DNA from: Candidatus Dechloromonas phosphorivorans
GTDB taxonomy: Bacteria > Pseudomonadota > Gammaproteobacteria > Burkholderiales > Rhodocyclaceae
DNA: 64,000 bases
NCBI GenBank assembly: GCA_016709495.1
Contig: JADJMS010000047.1
Span: forward strand, 186,001 to 250,000
Reading direction: 5' to 3'
Each line of letters opens with the position of its first letter. Positions within the stretch are counted from its first letter, which is position 1. Below are positions 57,305 through 64,000 of the stretch, one piece after another. The notes below the pieces were generated by a model. The model made no database searches and had not been told where the DNA came from. It saw only the letters and a list, made by a program, of their open reading frames with translations. Made by a program: the position numbers and the translations under genes.

Positions 57305-58399
57305 TCAAGATCTTGCCTCCTGAATGGGGATAACTCGCCCGGCTGTACGCCGGGTCTTGTCCTGAACCTGCCCGGCCAGTTGGCCGCATGCTGCATCAAT
57401 GTCATCACCCCGCGTTTTGCGGGTTGTCGTAACAATACCCGCTTGCATCAAGATATCGGCAAAGCGGCGTACCCGCTCCGCCGGCGAACGCTTGAACGGC
57501 GAGCCAGGGAAGGGGTTGAAGGGAATCAGGTTGAATTTGCAATGCACTGTTTTGACCAGCGCCAGCAGTTCGTGGGCATGCTTATCCGAATCATTGATGC
57601 CGTCGAGCATGATGTACTCGAAAGTAATGAAATCGCGCGGCGCTTTTTCCAGATAGCGACGGCAAGCCGCCATCAGTTCCTTGAGCGGATATTTCTGGTT
57701 GATCGGAACAATCTGGTCGCGCAACTTGTCGTTCGGTGCGTGCAGCGAAACCGCCAGCGCCACTGGACATTCGTCACCCAGCCTATCCATGACCGGCACC
57801 AGACCTGAAGTAGACACCGTGACACGGCGGCGAGACAGGCCGTAAGCGTTGTCGTCGAGCATCAATTTGAGCGCGGCAACCGTATTGTCAAAATTGGCGA
57901 GCGGCTCGCCCATGCCCATCAGCACAACATTGGAGATAACCCGTTCATCACCATGGACCGCGCCGAGCGCGTGATTTGCCTGCCAGAGCTGGCCGATAAT
58001 TTCTGCAACACTCAGGTTGCGGTTAAAACCCTGCTTGCCGGTCGAACAAAAAGCGCAATCGAGTGCGCAGCCGGCCTGCGTGGAAATGCAGAGCGTGCCA
58101 CGGTCGTCTTCGGGTATGAACACCGTTTCAACCGCGTTATTGTTGCCGACATCAATCAAAAACTTGCGCGTCCCATCATCCGACAATTTGTCGGAAACAA
58201 TGGCAGGCGGCGCCACGACCGCTTTTACCTTGAGCTTCTCGCGAAGACTCTTGGCGATGTCGGTCATGGCATCGAAGTCCGCCACGCCGGAACGATGGAT
58301 CCAGCGCAAGACCTGCTTGGCGCGGAAGGGCTTTTCGCCCTGCTCGGCAAACCAGGCAGTCAGGCTTTCGCCATCGAAATCCAGCAAATTGACGGTCAT
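57305..58399 (-). CDS. rlmN: Dual-specificity 23S rRNA/tRNA methyltransferase RlmN
   Basis: A 364-aa radical-SAM enzyme that methylates C2 of A2503 in 23S rRNA and A37 of some tRNAs. The radical-SAM cluster motif is CALDCAFCSTG (CxxxCxxC), preceded by LCISTQAG. Other conserved stretches are LMGMGEPLANFDNTVAAL, SRRRVTVSTSGLVP and LIPFNPFPGSPFKRS; the catalytic Cys near the C-terminus (AACGQLAGQV) is present. Full length. Upstream is ndk, 10 bases away. Confidence 0.95.
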   Translation of the reverse strand: MTVNLLDFDGESLTAWFAEQGEKPFRAKQVLRWIHRSGVADFDAMTDIAKSLREKLKVKAVVAPPAIVSDKLSDDGTRKFLIDVGNNNAVETVFIPEDDRGTLCISTQAGCALDCAFCSTGKQGFNRNLSVAEIIGQLWQANHALGAVHGDERVISNVVLMGMGEPLANFDNTVAALKLMLDDNAYGLSRRRVTVSTSGLVPVMDRLGDECPVALAVSLHAPNDKLRDQIVPINQKYPLKELMAACRRYLEKAPRDFITFEYIMLDGINDSDKHAHELLALVKTVHCKFNLIPFNPFPGSPFKRSPAERVRRFADILMQAGIVTTTRKTRGDDIDAACGQLAGQVQDKTRRTAGRVIPIQEARS

Positions 58400-58409
58400 T
58401 CGGTGTTTC

Positions 58410-58838
58410 TTAACGGCCTGAGTAAACGTTCAGACCCGGGAAGAAGAACGCAACTTCAACAGCAGCGGTTTCCGGTGCGTCAGAGCCGTGCACGGCGTTG
58501 GCATCGATGGATTCAGCGAAATCAGCGCGGATGGTGCCGGCAGCAGCTTCTTTCGGGTTGGTAGCGCCCATCAGTTCACGGTTCTTGGCGATGGCGTTTT
58601 CACCTTCGAGCACTTGAACCATGACTGGACCGGAGGTCATGAAGGAAACCAGATCCTTGAAGAAAGGACGGGCCTTGTGGACAGCGTAGAACTGGCCGGC
58701 TTCTTGTTCGGACAACCAAACCATTTTGGAAGCAACGATCTTCAGGCCGTTGGATTCAAAACGGGAGTAAATCTTGCCGATTACGTTCTTGGCAACAGCG
58801 TCAGGTTTGATGATTGAGAGGGCGAGTTCGATAGCCAT
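58410..58838 (-). CDS. ndk: Nucleoside-diphosphate kinase
   Basis: A 142-aa enzyme that balances NTP pools by phosphate transfer through a phospho-histidine. It begins MAIELALSIIKPDAVAKNVIG. The active-site region reads NAVHGSDAPETAAVEVAFF, with the catalytic His in HGSD. Standard length. It heads the rlmN-pilF-rodZ-ispG-hisS operon. Confidence 0.97.
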   Translation of the reverse strand: MAIELALSIIKPDAVAKNVIGKIYSRFESNGLKIVASKMVWLSEQEAGQFYAVHKARPFFKDLVSFMTSGPVMVQVLEGENAIAKNRELMGATNPKEAAAGTIRADFAESIDANAVHGSDAPETAAVEVAFFFPGLNVYSGR

Positions 58839-58910
58839 TTAATTGCTCCGCAAAAGCTAGTCAGTTGAAAAACCGGTTATTTTAGCAGAGAAGCAGCGCA
58901 AAATCCCGGC

Positions 58911-59597
58911 TTACTGGCTTGCCGGCTGCGCAGCAACAGCAGTCAGCAGCGGCTCACGCAGGCTGGCGAAATTGCGTGGAGCAACGTATTGCAAGAGTTC
59001 TTTGCCGTCGCTATCGACCACCACATCCAGCCCTTGCTGTGGATAAAGCAGATGGACGCGCTTTTCCGAAACCACCACCCGCTCACCCGGCTGACCAAAA
59101 CGCTGAATCACCGTCGACTCATCGAGATTGACTGTCGGAATAATGCTGATCGCCTTAACCGGCAATAGATCAGCCGCCGCCACATCTTCGGCATTCAGCG
59201 TGATTTTGCGTGTCGTACTCTCCATGTGCTTGGCCTTCAAAGCCCGCTCGCGCATGGCAAAAACCAGCTCATTTGATACGTCGACCGTAACAATCATTCT
59301 CGCCATCACGAAACCCAGCGAAACAGAGGAGTAATAGCCCTCCAGCGCGCCAATCTCGTCTGGCCGGGCAACAATCGCCAGCTCCAATTCGGGCTCGAAG
59401 CGTCGCCGCACCTCGCCCAGAGTGCTGACACCCGGCTTCAAGCCGAAAACCGTGCTGCCACCCTGCCCATCCAGCGTTATTTGCCAAGGTAGATTGCTAT
59501 TGGGATCAACACCCTCTGTTTTACCGCTGCTGGGAATAAAAAAAGGAATAACCAGAGCGGCGATGACGAAGGCGAAGAGATACAGGGCGAATTTCAT
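58911..59597 (-). CDS. Conserved membrane-anchored hypothetical protein
   Basis: A 228-aa protein with one N-terminal membrane helix (FALYLFAFVIAALVIPFFI) and a mixed alpha/beta domain. I see no catalytic motif. Conserved-looking stretches are FGLKPGVSTLGEVRRRFEPELELAIV in parts, SLGFVMARMIVTVDVSNEL and QRFGQPGERVVVSEKRVHLLYP. The repeated phrase on slope-like G-x-S-T-L-GEV/RFG recalls small SmpA/OmlA-type domains used in outer-membrane protein assembly, but I am not sure. It stands beside ndk on the same strand. Confidence 0.55.
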   Translation of the reverse strand: MKFALYLFAFVIAALVIPFFIPSSGKTEGVDPNSNLPWQITLDGQGGSTVFGLKPGVSTLGEVRRRFEPELELAIVARPDEIGALEGYYSSVSLGFVMARMIVTVDVSNELVFAMRERALKAKHMESTTRKITLNAEDVAAADLLPVKAISIIPTVNLDESTVIQRFGQPGERVVVSEKRVHLLYPQQGLDVVVDSDGKELLQYVAPRNFASLREPLLTAVAAQPASQ

Positions 59598-59654
59598 GGG
59601 TTTCTAATACACATACGGGAGGTCGGATTGTGCCACAGGCTCATGCAGTAAACG

Positions 59655-59686
59655 AAAAAGCCCCAACTATGTCAGTCAGGGCTTTG
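59655..59686 (-). terminator. Terminator of the TRAP transporter operon
   Basis: On the minus strand AAAGCCC and GGGCTTT flank a loop of about 15 bases, followed by T-rich TTTTTCG. It lies about 20 bases behind dctM. Confidence 0.7.
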
Positions 59687-59707
59687 TCAAACTTGAACTT
59701 GATTGTG

Positions 59708-60991
59708 TTACAGCATACCCATCGTCCGTGGCAGCCAGAGCGAGAGATCCGGCCAGTAGGTAACAACCATCAAGAAGCCGAGCATGGAGAGCAACCACGG
59801 CCAGACGGCCACCGTCAGCTCGGTAATACCCATTTTTGTAATTCCTGATGCAACATAGAGATTCAAACCTACCGGCGGATGGCACATACCGACTTCCATA
59901 TTCACCACCATCAAAATGCCGAAGTGAACAGGGTGAATACCAAGCGCAATCGCCACCGGGAAGAGAATCGGCGCAAAAATCAGGACGATGGATGAAGGCT
60001 CCATGAAGTTACCGGCGAGCAGCAATATGACGTTGACCGCGAGCAGGAAGGTAATGATGCCCAGCCCGTTGCCCAACATCCAGTCAGCCAGGGCTTGCGG
60101 GATGTTCTCGTTAGTCATGATGAAGGAGAACAGCACGGCGTTGGTGATGATGTAGAGCAGCATCGCCGACATGTTGGCCGAATTGAGCAACACTTTCGGC
60201 ACATCCTTCAGGCCCAGATCTTTATAAATGAATACGGCGCAAATAAAGGCGTAGACCGCAGACATTGCCGCCGCTTCGGTCGGGGTGAAAATGCCGGTGT
60301 AAATACCGCCCATCACCACACCGATCAACAACAGCCCCCAAACAGAGGCGCGAAATGCCTTCCAGCGCTCGCCCCAGGTAGCCTTCGGTTGACGTGGATA
60401 ATCAAACTTTTTGGCGCGATACCAGGTTACCGCGCCAAGCACACCTGCCAACGCCAGACCTGGTATTACGCCTGCCATAAACAGGGCGCCGACCGAGGTA
60501 TTGGTCGCAACCGAGTACATAACCATCACTATGGATGGCGGAATCAGGATACCCAGCGCGCCGGAAGTGGCAATAACGCCCGCACCGAACTTGTTTGGGA
60601 AACCAGCCTTGACCATCGCCGGCAAGAGGATGGAACCGATAGCTACAACCGTCGCCGGGCTGGAGCCGGAAACCGCGGCAAACAGTGCGCAAGCCAGCAC
60701 GCCGGCGAGACCAAGACCACCATACCAATGTCCGACCATCGAAGTAGCGAAATTGATCATTCGCTTCGCCACCCCGCCGTGCGTCAAAAAGTTACCGGCG
60801 AGGATAAAGAAGGGAATCGCCATGATCTCGAACTTCTCAATGCCTGTGAACAACTTGAGCGCCACCGATTCAAGCGGCACATCGGTCATCGTAAAGAGGA
60901 AGGTCAGTACCGTCAGGCCGAGTGAGATAGAGATCGGCATGCCAGTCAGCATGAGGACCGCCAGCAAAGTAAAAATCACCAGTGCGTTCAT
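59708..60991 (-). CDS. dctM: TRAP transporter large permease DctM
   Basis: A 427-aa large membrane subunit of a tripartite ATP-independent periplasmic transporter for C4-dicarboxylates. About 12 helices are seen, starting LVIFTLLAVLMLTGMPISISLG. DctM signatures include FAAVSGSSPATVVAIGSILLPAM, ALGILIPPSIVMVMYS and EVGMCHPPVGLNLYV. Its start overlaps the dctQ stop by one base. The operon order dctP-dctQ-dctM is normal. Confidence 0.92.
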   Translation of the reverse strand: MNALVIFTLLAVLMLTGMPISISLGLTVLTFLFTMTDVPLESVALKLFTGIEKFEIMAIPFFILAGNFLTHGGVAKRMINFATSMVGHWYGGLGLAGVLACALFAAVSGSSPATVVAIGSILLPAMVKAGFPNKFGAGVIATSGALGILIPPSIVMVMYSVATNTSVGALFMAGVIPGLALAGVLGAVTWYRAKKFDYPRQPKATWGERWKAFRASVWGLLLIGVVMGGIYTGIFTPTEAAAMSAVYAFICAVFIYKDLGLKDVPKVLLNSANMSAMLLYIITNAVLFSFIMTNENIPQALADWMLGNGLGIITFLLAVNVILLLAGNFMEPSSIVLIFAPILFPVAIALGIHPVHFGILMVVNMEVGMCHPPVGLNLYVASGITKMGITELTVAVWPWLLSMLGFLMVVTYWPDLSLWLPRTMGML

Positions 60992-61761
60992 TATTGGCCC
61001 CCTTCCTGATTACGGCGCTCAGATTTTCGGCGCTCATCTCCGGCACGGTCATCAACCGCTGGATTACGGCGCTCCGCTGCGCGGCGCTCCCCAACCATCG
61101 TATGTTTCAGGTCATGCATGTGCAGGTTGTCATCCATACCGTAGGGGTCGAATCCAACCGGTGGCACGTCATCCTCCAGACCATCGACATGACCATGATC
61201 GTGGTGCGGCAATTCGCCAGTTTTCAGGAAGTTCCAGGTGACTTGCAGGAAACGAAAACTCATCAGCGACGAACCCAGAGGAATCGCGCTGTAAACCATC
61301 CAGGTCGGCCACTCAAGGTCAGGCGTTGTCGGCCCCTCATAGTTGTCGCCAGTATCAATCCCCAGGAATTGGAAAATGGCGTAATGCGCACCGTTTTCCC
61401 AGACAAAGTGGGCACCTAGCGTAGCCACGATGCCGGTGAACAAGGCGCCGGCAAGCAAGCCAAAGACGATGGCCTTGCCGCGCATCTTGTCATCAAGTCG
61501 ATTGATCAACACATCAACGCCGACGTGGATACCGGTACGCACGCCATAAGCCGCACCAAACTTGGCCATCCAGACGAACATGATGATGCACAACTCCTGC
61601 GCCCAACCAAAATTAAGCGTCAGTAGCCAGTCCTGGAGCAGCGGAATATTCACACCAGCCAGATAACGATGCATTACTGAAATAAAAATGATAACTGTGG
61701 CTGCCCCCATCAAGAACGTGACCAGCAGTTCTTCCAGATGATTAAGTGCCTTGTTGATCAT
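60991..61761 (-). CDS. dctQ: TRAP transporter small permease DctQ with long charged tail
   Basis: A 256-aa small membrane subunit. Four helices are visible, with the family features FGWAQELCIIMFVWMAKFGAAYGVRTGIHVGVD in parts. After the fourth helix (about residue 170) a 75-residue cytoplasmic tail follows, rich in His and Asp (LPHHDHGHVDGLEDDVPP, MDDNLHMHDLKH) and ending with ERRAAERRNPAVDDRAGDERRKS in pieces. The standard family length is about 160-180 aa, so the tail is extra. It could bind metal or a partner, but its role is not known. Confidence 0.85.
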   Translation of the reverse strand: MINKALNHLEELLVTFLMGAATVIIFISVMHRYLAGVNIPLLQDWLLTLNFGWAQELCIIMFVWMAKFGAAYGVRTGIHVGVDVLINRLDDKMRGKAIVFGLLAGALFTGIVATLGAHFVWENGAHYAIFQFLGIDTGDNYEGPTTPDLEWPTWMVYSAIPLGSSLMSFRFLQVTWNFLKTGELPHHDHGHVDGLEDDVPPVGFDPYGMDDNLHMHDLKHTMVGERRAAERRNPAVDDRAGDERRKSERRNQEGGQ

Positions 61762-61820
61762 GGTGTTTCCCCCGTTGCAACGCGGGGGCCGAAGCCCCCG
61801 ACATTTCGACTACTGAACTA

Positions 61821-62822
61821 TTACAGACTATCCGGCTTGAAGCCGATGTCTTTATAAACCGCCTGGATAACTTCCTTGCCGACACGGCCTTCCATCTTCT
61901 GATGGACCGGCACCAGTGCCTTCTTGAATGCCAGACGCTCTTCCTTGGTCGGCACATAAACGGTGGTCTTGCCGCTCTTCTTGACCGCCTCAAGCGCATT
62001 GTCATTCTCGACCTTGGCGATCTGGTTGGCGTAACGGGTAGCCTGCTCCATGGCATCCTCCAGTTGTGCGCGAACGTCAGCCGGCAAACCATCCCAGAAC
62101 TTCTTGTTCACGATAACGGCGTAACCCAGATAACCGTGGTCGGTAATCGTCAAATGTTTCTGTACTTCGTGCATTTTTTGCGTATAGAGATTGGAGATCG
62201 GGTTCTCTGTGCCATCAACCACGCCAGTCTGCAGCGCCTGATAAACCTCGGAGAAAGCCATCACTTGCGGCAAACCGCCAAGCGCACGAATTTCTTCTTC
62301 CAGCACCTTGGAGGACTGAATGCAGCTTCTTACCCTTGAGGTCAGCCGGCGACTTGATCGGTGAGTTCAGGAGAATGATTTGAAACCGTTATCCCAGTAA
62401 CCAAGACCGCGAATGCCTTTGGGTTCTAGTTTGGCCATCAGCTGCTTGCCGACAGCACCATTGGTTACCTTGCGCAGATCATCGTAGCTGCTGAAGATGA
62501 ACGGCAGATCGAAAACTTCAAACTCCTTGACACCCAGAGGACCAAACTTGGCCAGCGACGGTGCCAACATCTGGACAGCGCCCAGTTGCAGAGCTTCCAT
62601 TTCTTCCTTGTCCTTGTACAAGGTCGAATTGGCATAAACCTCGACCTTGACCTTGCCCTTGGTCAGTTCGCCAGCTTTCTTGGCGAACATTTCTGCAGCC
62701 TTGCCTTTCGGCGTATCGGCAGAAACGACATGGCTGAATTTGATAACGATTGGTTGTTGCGCATACACCGCAAAAGAAAGGGCACCGGCAAACAGGCCCA
62801 CCAGAAGTTTGGAAACTTTCAT
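61821..62822 (-). CDS. dctP: TRAP transporter solute-binding protein DctP (frameshifted)
   Basis: The periplasmic dicarboxylate receptor, about 333 aa. The Met at 62822 follows GGAGGAGAAAATA and gives a signal peptide (KLLVGLFAGALSFAVYAQ); upstream Met codons are rejected. The mature start QPIVIKFSHVVSADTPKGKAAEMF is typical. Conserved parts are FEVFDLPFIFSSYDDLRK, RGLGYWDNGFK, then a break near 62310-62375, and ALGGLPQVMAFSEVYQALQTGVVDGTENPISN in parts. At least two single-base indels separate the frames (should read LRIQSSKVLEEEI). Loss of function in the real genome is unlikely. Confidence 0.9.
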
Positions 62823-62944
62823 TATTTTCTCCTCCAGAAGTTGGGTAGCTGAATTTGAATTTCGCATGAGTGAAAGTATTACGAAAGATGTAACTGATTC
62901 ATATTGTGGTTTTCCACAAGTCGCTAAATCATGCACCCAAAATG

Positions 62945-62977
62945 CAAAAAACCGCCAGACTTGCTGGCGGTTTTTTT
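62945..62977. terminator. Bidirectional terminator between dctA and dctP
   Basis: ACCGCCAG (62951-62958) pairs with CTGGCGGT (62964-62971) around a 5-base loop, with an A run on the left and a T run on the right. Read on the minus strand it ends dctA transcription; its symmetry would also stop plus-strand readthrough. Confidence 0.85.
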
Positions 62978-62995
62978 AAGGAAGAATCGGCTCAA

Positions 62996-64000
62996 TCAGT
63001 TATGTTCAATGATAGGGCGTGGGCTGTGCGGAATTTCGATATCCGGCGCATCATCAAGCACCAGTTCAGGAAAGTCTGCTTCGTCCTGAGTTTCATTATT
63101 GAGCACAGCCGTCAAACGATCGGTATCCAAAGCTTTCACCCACTTGGCAACTACCAGCGTCGCTACGCTGTTACCGATGAAGTTGGTCAGCGCACGGGCT
63201 TCCGACATGAAGCGGTCGATGCCGAGAATCAGCGCCAGACCAGCCACCGGTACTGTCCCCACCGCTGAAAGCGTTGCTGCCAGCACAATGAAACCGCTAC
63301 CGGTTACACCTGCAGCCCCTTTTGAAGTCAGCAGCAAAATTGCCAGCAGCGTGATCTGTTGTGTCAGATCCATCGGTGTATTCGTTGCCTGAGCAATGAA
63401 TACTGCAGCCATAGTCAAGTAGATCGCAGTGCCATCCAGATTGAAGGAATAACCCGTCGGCACAACCAGACCAACTACAGACTTCTCGGCACCGGCATTT
63501 TCCATCTTGGCCATCAAACGCGGCAAGGCGGATTCAGAGGAAGAAGTACCCAACACCAGGAACAGCTCTTCTTTGATGTACTTGATCAACTTGAAGATAG
63601 AGAAACCGTGCAATGCTGCAATGCTGCCAAGCACACAAACTATAAAGATGACGCAGGTTGTGTAGAAGGCACCCATCAAGCTGATCAATTGCGTCAGGCT
63701 GCCGAGACCGTGCTTGCCGATGGTGTAAGCCATCGCACCGAAGGCACCAATTGGCGCAACTTTCATGATCACACCAACGATGCCAAACAGCACATGCGAC
63801 AGCTTTTCAATCAGATCAAAAACCGGTTTGCCACGCTCACCAAAGGCATGCATGGCATAGCCGAAGAGGATCGAAAAGAACAGCACCTGCAGCATGTCGC
63901 CCTTGGCAAAGGCATCCACCACGCTGGTCGGAATGATGTTCATCAGGAAATCAGCCGTCGATTGCATCTTGCCCGGCTCGGCGTACTTGGCAATGCTCTT
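62996..64000 (-). CDS. dctA: C4-dicarboxylate/proton symporter DctA (5' end outside window)
   Basis: The C-terminal 334 residues of a dicarboxylate:cation symporter of the DAACS family (about 430-440 aa when whole). The gene continues past 64000 in frame (KSIAKYAEPGK before the first Met of the open frame). Family motifs are FGAMAYTIGKHGLGSL, FLVLGTSSSESALPRLMAKME, VVGLVVPTGYSFNLDGTAIYLT in parts, and LLTSKGAAGVTGSGFIVLAATL, which line the substrate path. Placed next to dctPQM, it provides a second C4-dicarboxylate uptake route. No stop or indel is seen in this part. Confidence 0.94.
   Translation of the reverse strand, partial: KSIAKYAEPGKMQSTADFLMNIIPTSVVDAFAKGDMLQVLFFSILFGYAMHAFGERGKPVFDLIEKLSHVLFGIVGVIMKVAPIGAFGAMAYTIGKHGLGSLTQLISLMGAFYTTCVIFIVCVLGSIAALHGFSIFKLIKYIKEELFLVLGTSSSESALPRLMAKMENAGAEKSVVGLVVPTGYSFNLDGTAIYLTMAAVFIAQATNTPMDLTQQITLLAILLLTSKGAAGVTGSGFIVLAATLSAVGTVPVAGLALILGIDRFMSEARALTNFIGNSVATLVVAKWVKALDTDRLTAVLNNETQDEADFPELVLDDAPDIEIPHSPRPIIEHN

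Overview
The window looks like a betaproteobacterial chromosome of the Rhodocyclales type (Dechloromonas/Azonexus-like). This is inferred from the conserved minus-strand housekeeping order ndk-rlmN-pilF-rodZ-ispG-hisS-yfgM-bamB-der-hfq-hflX-hflK-hflC-DUF2065-hisZ-purA, the rnr-rlmB pair, the use of HisZ, and GC-rich codon use. No rRNA, CRISPR array, transposase or prophage was seen. One tRNA-Leu(CAG) is present.

Sequence quality matters for reading it. About twenty genes, including housekeeping genes (purA, bamB, hflK, rnr) and transporters, are broken by single-base indels, many in short homopolymers. At 7.8-8.58 kb the sequence degenerates into poly-C, poly-T and poly-G runs. I read this as consensus or assembly error, not mass gene decay, so such genes are described as whole loci with the lesion noted.

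Layout. 0-4 kb: a putative secreted HExxH protein, a small secreted two-repeat protein, a CPA1-type cation/H+ antiporter and an orphan ORF. 4.1-7.8 kb: an MNIO (DUF692) metallopeptide RiPP cluster. It has a Cys-rich repeat precursor (BufA-like), the multinuclear iron oxidase BufB, a short DUF2063 BufC partner and a secreted DUF3455 protein, divergent from an ECF sigma factor translationally coupled to a ChrR-like double-cupin protein. 8.6-18.5 kb: AI-2E family permease, penicillin-binding protein 1C, DUF599, RarD, a heme-motif hybrid histidine kinase, nitroreductase, phospholipase A (PldA), a MOSC protein and a small conserved protein.

18.55-22.9 kb is an AT-richer defence island. It holds a type II-A-like retron (folded ncRNA, nucleoside-deoxyribosyltransferase-like effector, reverse transcriptase) followed by an AbiE-like toxin-antitoxin pair. 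The AbiE-type antitoxin carries an N-terminal nuclease-fold domain and has a recognisable promoter/operator. Short direct repeats flank the AbiE-like cassette.

22.9-29.3 kb: LysR regulator divergent from a CMD-family and a PNPOx-like protein, then a membrane-anchored spermidine-synthase-like protein, a periplasmic solute-binding protein and a CHASE-PAS-GGDEF diguanylate cyclase. 29.4-35.8 kb: a complete RND multidrug efflux system (TetR regulator, adaptor, pump, outer-membrane channel) with an AcrR-type operator. 36-46 kb: EamA permease, rlmB, Cys-rich hemerythrin, HDOD protein, rnr, tRNA-Leu, a His-rich secreted protein, an M23 peptidase, purA and hisZ. 46-59.6 kb: the housekeeping operons. 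59.7-64 kb: a DctPQM TRAP transporter and a DctA symporter, both C4-dicarboxylate uptake systems; dctA runs off the right edge.
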